NCBI GenBank assembly: GCA_015680905.1
Contig: CM027383.1
Coordinates: 88,445,001-88,509,000 of the forward strand
DNA length: 64,000 nt
Direction of reading: 5' to 3'
DNA from: Coptis chinensis
Lineage: Eukaryota > Streptophyta > Magnoliopsida > Ranunculales > Ranunculaceae
This document shows positions 11,012-21,687 of this stretch, piece after piece. A program made the position numbers and the translations under genes. Every line of letters begins with the position of its first letter. Within the stretch, counting starts at the first letter, position 1. Under the pieces are notes generated by a model. That model had not been told where the DNA came from. It saw only the letters and a list, made by a program, of their open reading frames with translations, and made no database searches.

Positions 11012-11087
11012 GTAAGACTTTCCCTTTCTGTTCAATGTTCTGTTTATCTCATTGTGTCACTTACACACTCTGTATATTCTTTTCCAG
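11012..11087 (+). other. Intron 2 of the element C antisense ORF
   Basis: Donor AAG|GTAAGA at 11012 and acceptor TTTTCCAG ending 11087, with a pyrimidine-rich stretch before it; 76 nt. H cannot be compared here, because G was inserted just upstream of this point. Confidence 0.6.
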
Positions 11088-11960
11088 ATAGTGAATAACT
11101 TTTTAGCCATGAAAGAGTCCATATTTGTGGCCCAGCCGGTATAGCTACTAATGACATGGCTACTGGTGAGCTGATATGGGCGAAGGAGGCTACTGAGAAA
11201 AGAGCTGAGGAGCTACAAATCCAGGTTGACCAGCTCTTGGCCAAAGAGAAAAAACCTGATACTGGTTCCAAGAACATGAGAGATATGATCTCCAACCTCT
11301 AGGGCTATCTAGAAAAAGCCCAGAAAGGAGTTGTTGATGGTACCACTTGGAAAGTGAAGTTCTTGGAACTACGCGCCATCTTCACCACCCTGCAAGCAAA
11401 ACATTACCAGGTCCAAGGGGAACTTCACCGTAGGAACACAGAGATGAGGACCCTTGGCCAAGCCATTGCCCATGCAAATGATGTCATGTCAGGCTATGAG
11501 AGGGATCTAAAAGATTGAGAAGCATCTTCGCTCTGATAAGAAGGTTGGTGACCTCTTGGTGGAGACCTCTTAGTTCTATTCTCAAGTGGTGAAGGAGGTG
11601 AAGAAGAGGTCAGCTGAAAATGCCATTCACTTTGCTCTGAGAGTGCTTGATGTTTCTAAAGAGTCCTTCAATGCCTTTCATCTTGTTTCCTGATCTAGAC
11701 ACCAATATCTCAGCTATCCAGGATGAACTTATGCCTGATGCCTCCTCATCTTCTGAAAAAGACACCGATGATGACATGCCTCCCGTTCAGCTTTTTTTTT
11801 GCCAGTTCCAACTTCAGGTCAGTGTTCTGTTCAGCCTTCAACCGTTCCAGCTAATCTAACCACACAGTCTGTTCTTGAGAGTGAAACAAGAGTTCTTGAT
11901 GATTGTGCATCAGCAAGCACTGATGGTGAACCAAAGTTTGATTCTACCCCTACTTTATAA

Positions 11961-12965
11961 CCCTTTCAGTTGATGATTAACATAAATAATTATTTTTAAA
12001 CAATTATTCTATGGGTCTATAATATTGAGCTATGTAGCTCACATACTATTGTACTTACTGATCTCTGTAGCTCTTCTAGTTTATGCATGCATATTATTTA
12101 CTTACTGAACTCTATAACTCTTCTAGTTTATGCATACACTTATAGCATTTTATATTATATGACATATGTTACTATACATACTCTACCCCTGATGCCCCCA
12201 AAGTTCATTTGGAATAACAATAGGTGACCCTAGTAGGCTAAACAGATTAAAATGAGGCATAACCAGAATCTGATAAGGATATCATGGAAGCCATTCAAGT
12301 TAACTATAATTAAGAGTTCGATCGCAATAGAGACATATGTCTTTGCGAAAGTAACTTGGTGCCATGAGCACGACACTGTGTTTAATAACGACAGGTCCTA
12401 TTTATTTAAAAAATGAATAGGTTATCGTCCGAACAACAGTGGGGGGAGTCTTCCTCAACGCCATCATGTCGATATTGTTCTAGGCTAATGATTGCGTGCT
12501 AGGATCTGGATCCAGCGCAAATCTTCCCAGCAACCCCTATGTTTGATGTATTGAGAGCTCTAGGAACTGGCATACAGTTCAGGCTCTCAAGAACACTATC
12601 TCTTGTTCCAAGTCAAACTGGTATATAGTTTACTGAACAGTTAGTGTGGTTCGCTTCCCTAAAGGCTTAACCCATCGAGGATAATCGCAGTTTGAAAGAA
12701 CTGGCGTACAGTTCCAGCTGCGTGCGGATGAGAAAGGAACTGGCATACAGTTCAACTTTCCCATACTCAGTATCACTGGTTCTAAAGAAAATTGGCATAC
12801 AATATTCTTGAACAGATAGTGAGAAGATAATTCCCTAAATGCTTAGTCCAGTGTGGATGATAAATAAAGAACTGATGCAAGGAAGAAATTCGATGGTAAT
12901 ATGGAAAACTTTATTGATGACATGGAGAGGAGTAAACAATGCATAAAGAAGCATATAATGACAAT
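11961..12965. other. Non-coding spacer of element C between antisense ORF and pol 3' end
   Basis: About 1 kb with no ORF. It lies between two convergently read genes, so it should hold both their 3' ends. It contains two copies of a T-rich stretch with TCTTCTAGTTTATGCAT (12073 and 12120) and five copies of a palindromic motif (12564-12805). Confidence 0.6.
12564..12805. repeat. Dispersed palindromic repeats in the spacer of element C
   Basis: The motif GAACTGGCATACAGTTC (an inverted GAACTG/CAGTTC pair around GCATA) occurs at 12564, 12698 and 12737. Degraded forms lie at 12615 and 12788. Spacing is irregular, 39 to 83 bp. Confidence 0.75.
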
Positions 12966-14310
12966 TTATTGATAGTACTTGCGAAGGTGTTGTGCATTCC
13001 ATGGTTTGACAAAAACGTCTCCTTCAACAGTGCGTAGGTAGTAAAAACCAGTTCAACCAACCTTGTCGATGATGTATGGTAGTTCCCAGTTGGGCCCAAG
13101 CTTGTCATTGGGCTCTGAGATCTCGCACAAAACCAGATCCCCAGATTTGAAAGATCAAATCCGGACTCTCTTGTCATATGATCTTTTCAGAATCTGCTGA
13201 TTGGCAGATAAGCGCAGTGCAACACCTTCTCTTTTTTCATCTAAGAGATCTATTTCTGTGCATAACAATTCCTCATTGTCTAGGATGTGCACAATGTCAG
13301 ATTTCTTAGTGGGAGCTACCCGTTCAGGAGGTATGATAGCTTCAGATCCGTAGATTAGTAAAAATGGGGACTCACTAGTTGACCGTCTGGGTGTAGTTCG
13401 GTATGCCCATAGGACCTTAGGTAGTTCCTCGACCCATAAACCTTTGGCGTCATCTAGTTTATGCTCCATGTTATCCAAAATAACCTTATTAAAGGCTTCA
13501 GCCTGGCGATTGCCTTGCGGATACCTTGGAGTTGAAAACAGATGGGTAATGTGAAACTCCTCAGAGAGTTCAGCGACCAATCCCCCAGCAAACTATTGCC
13601 CATTATCTGAGATGATAACTTTGGGTATGCCAAACCTGCAGGACAATGTTGTTCCAAATGAACTTTCTGACATCTTGTTCTCGAATGAAGACCAGGGGAA
13701 CTTCTTCTATCCATTTGGTGAAGTAATCTGTTGCGACCAGTAAGAATCTAACATTGTCGGGAGCCAGTGGTAGAGGTCTTATAATGTCAGTTCCCCACTG
13801 TGCAAATGGTCATGGGCTGGCCAATGGGTGCAATTCCGTTGCTGGAGCATGGATAAGCGGGGCATATTGCTGACACTTTTCACATTTGCGGGCGAAAACC
13901 TGTGCATCCTTTTTTATATAAGGCCAAAAGTATCCTTGTCTTAGGATCTTGAGAGATAATGTTCTGCCATCAGCGTGGTTGCCACAAATTCCTTCATGAA
14001 CCTCTCGAATAACCTGCTTAGCGAGGACTGGGGAGAGACATCTAAGATGAGGTCCCAGAAAAGACTTCTTGTATAGATCATCTTCAATGAGGGTGAATCT
14101 TTGTATCTTTGCAAGCAGACGCCTTGCTATATTCTTATCCTCAAGGAGTGTCCCATCTTTGAGGTATGACTTGTATGGATCCATCCAACTTGGAGCGGTG
14201 GCTGGAATAACTGTTGTAACTGTGAGTGCTTGGATGTTAGATTTATCTTGGAACTCTATAGGGATGGAATGAGATTCACTGTTTCCTAACATCGAGGCAA
14301 CATATGCCAA
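12966..14310 (-). pseudogene. Element C integrase
   Basis: It inserts the cDNA copy into the genome. The N-terminal zinc-binding H-H-C-C set is intact (minus frame 13810-14310; H-E-G-I-C-G-N-H and C-E-K-C). The first catalytic Asp is in W-G-T-D, and the last acidic residue is in R-Q-A-E-A (frame 13155-13580). Between them the frame changes near 13600, where the second Asp block (S-D-N-G) has an adjoining stop. A further stop at 13157-13159 cuts off the C-terminal domain. That domain then reads K-L-G-P-N-W-E-L-P-Y and W-N-A-Q-H-L-R-K-Y-Y to a TAA at 12966-12968. No chromodomain is seen, as expected for Tat. Confidence 0.85.
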
Positions 14311-14373
14311 ATCATTTGCGTGCCGATTTTCGGATCGAGGCAGCTGATAAAATTGAATGTTCTCAAACTTGCC

Positions 14374-14685
14374 CTAAATACCCCTCACCAGTTCCAGGTA
14401 TTTGGCCATTCGTTTGTCCCTGGCCTCATATCCTCCATCAACTTGAAACATAACCAGTTGTGAGTCACTAAAAATTATGAGGTCTGTCAGACCCAGGTTG
14501 AGAGCCATTGTGAGGCCATCAAGTGTCGCCTCATATTCTGTCTCATTGTTAGAGGTGTTCCAACCCAACCAGATGGATTTCTCTAGTCGTATGTTGTTAG
14601 GAGTAACTAACACAACTCCCACTCCTGCACCTCTGTCATTTGAAGACCCATCCACAAAAGTCGCCATCCGGAGCTCGACTCCCAT
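14374..14685 (-). pseudogene. Element C second RNase H (cellular RNase HI-like)
   Basis: A second RNase H, distinct from the one fused to RT. The three acidic catalytic sites are visible: F-V-D-G-S-S-N, S-N-N-E-T-E-Y-E-A and F-S-D-S-Q-L-V. This extra domain marks the Tat lineage and is thought to have been gained from a host-type RNase H. A stop after L-V-R-G-I separates it from the integrase frame. Confidence 0.85.
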
Positions 14686-14855
14686 GGGTTTGGACGGGCA
14701 TTTGGAGGTTCAAGCAAGATGCCCTCATTTGAACTGGGGGTTGTTGAGTCGTACCCAGTGTAGGTCATTGGGAAATCTTCCAAGAATTCTGCTAGTGCCT
14801 GACCCTTCTCTAAGATTCGTGGAACATAGATAATATCATATTTTGATAGTTGCAC

Positions 14856-16020
14856 GGACCACTTAGCTAACCTCCATGACCTGTTCGGCCTTTCCAGAAC
14901 TGATCGTAGTTGGTATTCTGTGATTACCTTGATAGTGTAGGACTGGAAGTACGGTCATAACTTCTCTGCTGCAAAAACAAGGGCTAAAGCGACTCTTTCG
15001 AGTTTAAGATATCTTGTTTCTGCTGGTAGGAGTGTTCGACTCAAGAAATAGACAGGTTTTTCAACCTTCTTTTCATCCACATGTATCAGTACATAACTGA
15101 TACCGTAGTCAGATGAACAGAGATAAAGACCCAAAACTTCTCCCTCAATTGGTTTGGAAAGGATTGGTGGTGCCCCCAGGTATGTTTTGAGCTGATTGAA
15201 TGCTTTTTGACATTCTTCCGTCCATGCAAAGGAGGTATTTTTTCTAAAGAACTAAAACAAAGGTTTGCACTTATCTGAACTCTTGGAGATGAACCTCTTT
15301 CATATTCTTAGGTGAAGGCATTTCTATGAGCACCCGGATCTTATCTAGGTTTGCCTCGTTTTCTCGCTTAGTAACCATATACCCTAAAAACTTCCCTGAT
15401 GATACAGCAAAAACACATTTCGCAGGGTTGAGTTTCATGCGATACTCTCGGAGAACTTCAAATGTACGTTTCAAGTGGGAGAAATGATCTCCCCATTTCA
15501 GACTCTTGATCAGGAGATCATCTACATACACCTTGACAATGTCTCCCATCAATCTTTCAAATATTTTGTTCACCAAGTGCTGGTACGTGCCCCCCGCATT
15601 TTTCAGTCCGAATGGCATGACCTGATAACAGAACATGCCATCCTCGGTTGTGAAACTTGCATGCTTGTGGTCTTCCTCATGCAATGGGATCTAGTTGTAG
15701 CTAGATGACCCATCTGTGAAAGATAACAATTCATGTTCAGCCGTCGCATCTACCAATTTGTCAATCCACAGTAAAGGGTAACTGTCTTTTGGACATGCGC
15801 GGTCTAGATCCGTGAAGTCGATACATATTCTTCATGACCCATTCTTCTTACGTACTGGGACCATATTAGAGATCCAGGTGGGGAAATTGATCTCCCTCAC
15901 AAAATTAGCTGCCTTTAGTTTTTCAACTTCGGCTTTTACCGTTTTGGACCTGTCAGCACCTATCCTTCTCGGTTTCTGCTTGACTACTACTGCATCACTG
16001 TGGACATTGAGCAGTGGCAT
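14856..16020 (-). pseudogene. Element C reverse transcriptase and RNase H
   Basis: RT copies the element RNA and RNase H removes the RNA strand. RT lies at 16020-15271, with finger and palm motifs and an intact catalytic Y-V-D-D-L-L (plus 15511-15528). The connection and first RNase H follow (15240-14860), with L-A-L-V-F-A-A-E-K and a D-to-E change where the usual T-D-x-x-L is expected (V-I-T-E-Y-Q-L). Stops interrupt it before R-I-C-I-D-F (about 15829) and after S-S-Y-N (about 15685). The palm F-x-D-A is changed to F-T-D-G. Confidence 0.88.
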
Positions 16021-16800
16021 GCCACGTGGGGGTCAATTCCTAGCATTTATTCGAATAACCAAGCAAACACATCTGTGTGTTCTCGGAGGAAATGTATTAG
16101 ATCTTGATGCTCTTCAGAACTCAACAAGGTGCTGATGAAAGTGGTTTTTGGCGAGCTGCCTCCCACAATTTCCACTTCCTCTAACGGCTCCAGTAAGGGG
16201 GGGGGGACCCTCCCTCTCTTTTGGGACCAGATCTGGGAGAGGGGGATCCAACTGTAATTGCTATTTGGCGGGTTGCCCCAACTCTATTAGTTCAAAAGGG
16301 AGTGGAGACTACTTCGTTGCCATAACGTAGCATGCTTTAGCAGTCCACCGATCCCCTCTGATTGTCTAAATTTTCCCATTGTGCAGGAACTTCAGACATT
16401 AGTGATAGGTGCTTGGAACAACTCGGAGTCTGTGCAGCCAGGTCCTGCCCAAGATCATGTGATAGGGTGTATTATCTTTTACCACAATAAAGTTTATGAT
16501 GAAAGTTACCGACCAGTAGCTACGGGTAGTTAGATCTCCCCAACTGTCAAAGCTTTGTCCCCACTAAATCTATATAGGTTAGAGTTGGTGGCGACCATCT
16601 CAGAATCAGGAATCTGCAGCTTCTTGAATGTGTCATAGTATAGCATATCTGCTGAGCTGCCTAGATCAACCAATATGCGATGCAAATCTTAATCTCCAAA
16701 AGGGAGTGTTAGAACAAGTGCATCTTCATGTGGGCTTTGGATGCTACAACAATCTGCCTCAGTGAAGAGGATAAATAGATATTTGTAGGGTACCGCGTTA
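16021..16800 (-). pseudogene. Element C aspartic protease
   Basis: The active site reads I-L-V-D-L-G-S-S-A-D (plus 16650-16676), with D-L-G in place of the usual D-T-G. A flap-like G-D-K-A-L-T-V-G follows about 40 residues later. In-frame stops occur near 16690 and 16530. The span between protease and RT (16021-16330) includes a G-rich run at 16196-16206 and has no clear domain. Confidence 0.7.
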
Positions 16801-16928
16801 ACCTGTGCACCCATAGTCAGTTCGCTGTTCATGATCCTTATTTGCTTGGCGATGCGCATTTGATATCGTGTGCCCTTTTCAGTGACCTGCCCATTTTATT
16901 TGCTTGCCTTTCCGAAAATAATATTTAG

Positions 16929-18698
16929 TTAGAGGTGGCCATTGAGCGGTCCAGTTCCTGGGGGATCTTGAACTGACGTACTGATCTCCTCAGGCTGTAC
17001 TGCATTCGCATGTTCGTGTGCTACAAACTGCTTCAAATACCCCCTTTCAATCAGATCATGTAGTTCATTTTTTAGGTTCCTGTAGGCTCTGGTGTTGTGA
17101 CCCTTACTCTTATGGAACTTGCAGTAGGTCCTTTGGTCTCTAGTACCTAAGGAGCCTAACTTAAGCGAAGCTGGCCATTTGAGGTAACTCTGATTCTTGA
17201 TCGAGTCCACAACCTCATCTGGCATTTTGTTCAAAGGGGCAAAGTTTATGTCCATCGAGGGAAGAGTTTCTTAAGCTCCTTCCACCCGTGGCTTATTCTG
17301 TGGTTTTCCATCTGTGTTACTGGTTACATTCTGGTACTGTCCTCTCTGCATCCGTCCCTTTGATGGGGATTTAGCCTTTTGGCGGCCACGATTAAGGTCT
17401 CTTTTCGGCTTTTGAGGGGAAGAGTTCCCTTCTTGAGGGGCCACATGAGCTGTCTGACTAGCCTTTTTTTGCTTCCTGACGTCTATTCAGGACATCCTCC
17501 TCCCACCCCGTATGAGTCTCAACCCTGTCTAGGAGTTTCTCTAAATCACGGGGTGGTTTCCTAGAGAGGGATCCGAATAAGGCGTTGTTTTCATCCAACC
17601 CTTGTTTGAAAGCTATTATGGCAGTCTTTTCGTCACAAGACTCTATATGGATTGAAATTTTCATGAATCGTTGCATGTAAGACCTCAATGTTTCTCCGTC
17701 CTTTTTCTTGATGTTGAACAATGCGTCGATCCACTTTGGTTGGTGCTTGTTGCATGAGTACCTGTCTATGAAGGTCCTAAACATTTCTTCTGAGGACCTG
17801 ATCTGCCGCTCAGGTAACCTGTGGTACCATTGGAGCGTAGATCTAGACAAGGAAGATTTGAACTCTTGACACATGACGTGGTCATACCTTCCATATTGTC
17901 CCATAGTTGCTCGATATTTGAATACGTGATCCACCAGATTTGACTTGCCATTGAAGACACTAAACTTCGGTTGTCGGTAGCCGTGGGGGTAAAACTTTTT
18001 GATTATTCGAGATGAGAAAAGAGATCTACCTACCCCCATTATGGCGGATTGAACAAGGGAATCTTGCATTTTTCTCCCCTTGCCTGTCATCCGATGCATT
18101 TGACATATCAGGCCATTCTTCTCAGTTTCCCATGCAACTTCTTTGGTGGAATGCTTCTTGGTCTGAGCTCTTTTCCTGTGTCTAGGGTCGACGTCACGAT
18201 CCTGGTCAATTAACACTTGTTCGATGTCAGATCCGAAGTCTTCATCTAAGTTGCCGTGATTCGACTCGGATGTCTCGCTGCGTTGGAAATGGGCCCCACA
18301 CCTTGGGTTCTTTGCACGACCACCTTCTGGAAGGTTGTCATCATCGAGATCGATGAGTGGCTCCTTCCCTGTGTCAGATTGATACAAATGCCTCAGTAGC
18401 TGTACTTCTCATTCAAGATTGCTTCTTTGCTGTTCCAGAGCCTGTACTGCCTGGCTTGCCTGAATAGACTCTGGGTTAGTAAGGATAGCATTCTCACCCT
18501 CTTGACGCTCCTCTTGAGCGCTATTCTTGGGGCTTGCACCAGAGCCGGTCCGTCGTCGGTGGTTATAGGTCTTTGGAGGGGGTTATTTGCGTCATGGTGA
18601 CTGACGTTCTCCCCCTTCGGTATCTCGTGCTCTTTTTCTCTCACGACGATGCTGCACGTGGTAGCGCCACCCTTTGTTTTCTTTGCTCTTACCATCAC
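16929..18698 (-). pseudogene. Element C gag
   Basis: The capsid precursor. The N-terminal basic/charged part is in frame 18393-18698. The main retrotransposon gag domain is in 17458-18387 (P-K-F-S-V-F-N-G-K, then R-S-T-L-Q-W-Y near residue 185, and L-F-N-I-K-K). The nucleocapsid part is in 16929-17255 with a zinc knuckle C-x2-H-x4-H in which the last Cys is Tyr (T-R-A-Y), so the finger is broken. Stops between the three frames (about 18390, 17458 and 17260) show it is defective. Confidence 0.85.
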
Positions 18699-18755
18699 AA
18701 TGGTAAGAGTTTTTAAACTAAATCAGTCGTTTGAACGAATGTTTACCTATTTTCG

Positions 18756-18773
18756 TCACAACAGACGGCGCCA
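18756..18773 (-). other. Primer-binding site of element C
   Basis: The minus strand reads TGGCGCCGTCTGTTGTGA, five bases inside the 5' LTR end. This is the usual form for Tat elements and pairs with a tRNA 3' end ending CGGCGCCA. The exact tRNA is not certain. Confidence 0.8.
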
Positions 18774-18778
18774 CAAGA

Positions 18779-19462
18779 TGTAGGGGAGTTTTCGAGTATC
18801 CCCTGATCTTCCTCTGTGCCTTGTGATCCAGAAGCTTTGACTGAGTAAAGAAGGGATGAGATGATTGTGAGTTCAGGGTTGAACCGCCTGGCGGCTGCCT
18901 ACGTATCTCCCTGTTTATTTAGGAGAATCAAACCCTATTTTACGTAGTTTCTAAGAGCGAATCCCTATGGTTTATATAGGAAGAGCTACGAGAGTCCTAG
19001 GGTTAGGACTGTCCTCACCATTTGTGAGTTCCCTTCCATCTTTGGACTCTGCCTTCCGATTAGGATTCCTTTCCTTATGGAAGTCTGAATCTAGACCATA
19101 TCTTATGAGAGGTAAGTTTCCTTGTTGATCATAATGTCCCATCGTGTATGGGAAGATTATATCTAAAAGGTAACTCCTAAGATATGTCATCACGATTTCT
19201 TCCTTATCATCAAAGATCGCCATCTTCAGTTTCTTTCTGTTCAGGAACTGTCTATATCAATTCCTAACGACTTGGAGAACTGTCTTACTTAGAGGCGATC
19301 AGCCACGTGCCTAGCACATGTCCACTAAACACTCGTGCTAAGCACGAGATCACTTATTCACATAACTAATATGATGGTCCTCGTCTCGTTCTAGACATCT
19401 ATAGTCTTAGATTATTTTCCATACATGTATCATCTATTCAATGATGGTAAATCCCCCTTACA
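18779..19462 (-). repeat. 5' LTR of element C
   Basis: 684 bp. On the plus strand it begins TGTAGGGGAG and ends TCCCCCTTACA, followed by ACTAT. It pairs with 8349-9022. Confidence 0.92.
18970..18981 (-). promoter_or_regulatory. TATA box in the 5' LTR of element C
   Basis: The minus strand reads CCTATATAAACC, about 200 bp from the LTR inner end, so transcription would run into gag. H has the same block at 39464-39474. Confidence 0.6.
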
Positions 19463-20003
19463 ACTATATATGGTGTGGTTATCTGCGAGGGGCAACTGAG
19501 AGCGGGGTTGAGATTACCGTTTTTAGGTTGACATGTGAGTTTTTAAATTTTTGTGAGAAAATGCCCTGCCAGTTCGTTGGGAGGACATGGCGTTTGCTTA
19601 GGGTATTTGATCTTTTGAATGAGAGTGGAGAATACAACATTGGTGTTTGGATATTGCTGAACACTTTATTGTGAAACGATCTAGAGCTAACAATTTTAGC
19701 TTACAGACTTTGACTGGAAAGTCTAGCGTTTTGGATGGGGTTAGTAACGAACCCTGGGAGAATAGACCATTTCTGATAATTGGGAATTATTACACCTCTA
19801 GGTTTAGTGTGGAGACTAGGGTTTGTAATTTTACTAGTACGTACTAGGTTGTTTGGTTGAACCATGCCTTTGTTTTGTATGTTGATAAGTATTTCCTATA
19901 ACGAACTGACCTTTGACCTTCTTATGTTCCAAAGGTCGCTATTGCCAGAAAGAAAGGACGTAGTGTGATAGAGAAGTTTGCTTGTCTAACTCGTGATGAG
20001 AAG
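19463..20003 (+). pseudogene. Element D antisense ORF, middle part
   Basis: It continues the frame of 8073-8348 after removal of element C and one ACTAT: W-C-G-Y-L-R-G, then M-P-C-Q-F-V-G-R-T-W-R-L-L-R-V-F-D-L-L-N-E, and R-P-F-L-I-I-G-N-Y. A one-base shift occurs near 19650. A possible intron begins GTACTAGG near 19842 and ends CCAAAG near 19934, after which V-A-I-A-R-K-K-G-R-S is encoded. Element B takes over at 20004. The likely end of the gene is at 31733-31880. Confidence 0.6.
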
Positions 20004-21318
20004 TGAGATGATAATATGTAAAACTCTAGTTTTACCTACTGTTAACTATTTATGCTATGAATAAGTAAAACTAAATGCTTAATTACTGCTATGATTATCA
20101 AAGTTATCTACTCTCGATTATTGTGAAATATGTGGAGTAGAGAATTCGTTCCACTCCTAGTTGTTTAAATGTAATTTTCCGCTAGTTTAATCGATTCTAA
20201 CAAAACGAATGAGAGTAATGAATTGAAATTATACTAATATGGCAATTGAACTAATTTAGATGTTTTAACTTATACTATGATAATTGAATACTAAAATATG
20301 AATATGGAGAAGAGATTAGGGGGATTTGATTCCACTTGATGTATTCCTAATATGCTAGTGTAGATTATTACAATCCTAACCAAATAAGATTAAGTGTTTG
20401 ATCCCTAATTGCTCATGGCAATCTCTCTGACTAATAATTAGCGTGTGAGAAAGTTCAACCCACTCTCATGGCTTAATCAACTAACCTACTAGAATGAAAC
20501 TCTTAAAAGGCTAATAATCCTAACTAACACATCAAGTCTTCATCAAGCTTCATCAAACCCCTCTAATGGAGGTTTAGCTAGAAGTCATTAGACTATCATC
20601 AATATATAAATAAAAAGAAGACATAATGAAGAACAAACTTGGATTTTATAAATCTAATTGAATAATGAAGAACAAATAACTAACTTAAGTTTAAACTAAA
20701 ATAATAACCAAGTCTAGGTTCTAACTAAGTATCTCTAAGTAAGTATATGGAGAGTTATGACTTAGTCCTCTTTATATAAGAGAGGGCTAGGTTTACAATT
20801 TCGTGCATGGGTTTTGGAGCCATGTTTTGGGACCTTAAATCAAGCCCAAAACCTAATTACTTAAGTCTAAAAAGGGTTTCTCTGCTGGAAATTACTGCAA
20901 CAGCCTTTTCATCCACTTATACTCCTTTGATTGGGTCAAGGCCTCGACCATTAAAAAGCTCTTTCCGATTCGGTCATTTTAACATATAATAGGCCCAATT
21001 CCGAGGCCTGAGTCAAAAGATACGGCCTGTGGAAGTTCTGTTGACTTTTCTGCTCTATTTCTGCCCGCGTTGACTTTGACTTTTCAGCTTTGACCAGGCT
21101 TTTTCTCATTGAATCTTGGCCTTTAATCATAGAACTTCTTAGCAACCAACTTTTTCTCCTTTATCTTACAAAAGTGACATATTTCTTCACATATTTGACT
21201 CCAATGCCTGGAATATATAAACGCACGTAAACAGTACTAACTCATATTTATTATACACATAATTGGTCTAAATGTAATATTATTAAGGGGTTAAAACTAC
21301 AGTTTTGGGCTCTTATCA
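20004..21318 (-). repeat. 3' LTR of element B
   Basis: About 1.3 kb. In element sense it starts TGATAAGAGCCC at 21318. The outer end is TGAGATGATAA at 20004, or possibly TGATAATATG at 20009. It is homologous to the LTRs of A and E. Confidence 0.8.
20769..20780 (-). promoter_or_regulatory. TATA box in the LTR of element B
   Basis: The minus strand reads CTTATATAAAGA at the position equivalent to 1226-1236 in A. Confidence 0.5.
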
Positions 21319-21332
21319 AACCATCGCCAAAC
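21319..21332 (-). other. Polypurine tract of element B, degraded
   Basis: The minus strand reads TTTGGCGATGGTTT where A has TTTGGGGGTGGTTT. Two G's are replaced, so the tract is weakened. Confidence 0.6.
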
Positions 21333-21687
21333 AGCATTTTGCTTGTCCTCAAGCAAATATGAGAAATTAATATAAGTGGCCAAAAATAGAGTTCTAACTA
21401 ATCTCTTTTCGCTGAGTGCGATTGCATTGACCATATGCAATAAGGTCTTAAACCACTAGGAATTCCCTAGTGGACGAGTTATAGCCTCGTGAGAGTTTTT
21501 TAGAGAAGGTACTCACAAACTTCATCTATACTACAACGACTAAAAAATAAAATTAATGTTTTCTACTTTTTTCTCAGATATCTATACATCTCATTAGCAA
21601 TGAATACAAAATAATCAAGTCGAAATCTAAGCTAATACGTGCATAATAATCAATCATCTACGGATAAACATATATATAATGAACTAT

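Larger units (their letters stand above)
9372..11960 (+). pseudogene. Element C antisense ORF (aORF), spliced, Transposase_28-like
   Basis: A plus-strand gene lying opposite to gag-pol between integrase and the 3' LTR. It starts at the ATG at 9372 (M-N-P-S-W) and ends at TAA 11958-11960. The N-terminal region (9372-9915) resembles the plant 'putative gypsy type transposon' family: L-P-L-H-P-L-L-R-E-C-L near 9550 is its most recognisable stretch. A Ser/Pro/Lys-rich middle follows (10200-10850), then a long charged helix likely to form a coiled coil (11140-11520), and an acidic Ser/Asp tail. Two introns with good borders are visible (9916-9992 and 11012-11087). Defects: TAG at 9468-9470 (also present in H), a TAA near 9525, and frameshifts near 9780, 10675 and 10855. 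Antisense ORFs at this place are described for Retand elements; their role is unknown. Confidence 0.75.
8349..19462 (-). mobile_element. Element C: complete Tat-lineage (Retand-like) LTR retrotransposon with antisense ORF
   Basis: 11,114 bp flanked by the 5-bp duplication ACTAT (8344-8348 and 19463-19467). The LTRs are 8349-9022 (3') and 18779-19462 (5'). In element sense: primer site, gag, protease, RT, RNase H, second cellular-type RNase H, integrase, non-coding spacer, then a large ORF on the opposite strand, polypurine tract and LTR. The dual RNase H and the antisense ORF place it in Tat. The LTRs differ at many sites plus an indel of about 10 bp (near 8874 against 19308), so the insertion is not recent. 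Coding regions carry stops and frameshifts throughout. Confidence 0.92.

Noticed and set aside
16196-16206. G-run as a possible polypurine tract in C
   Set aside because: It lies within the protease-RT region, away from any LTR, and is only a short homopolymer.
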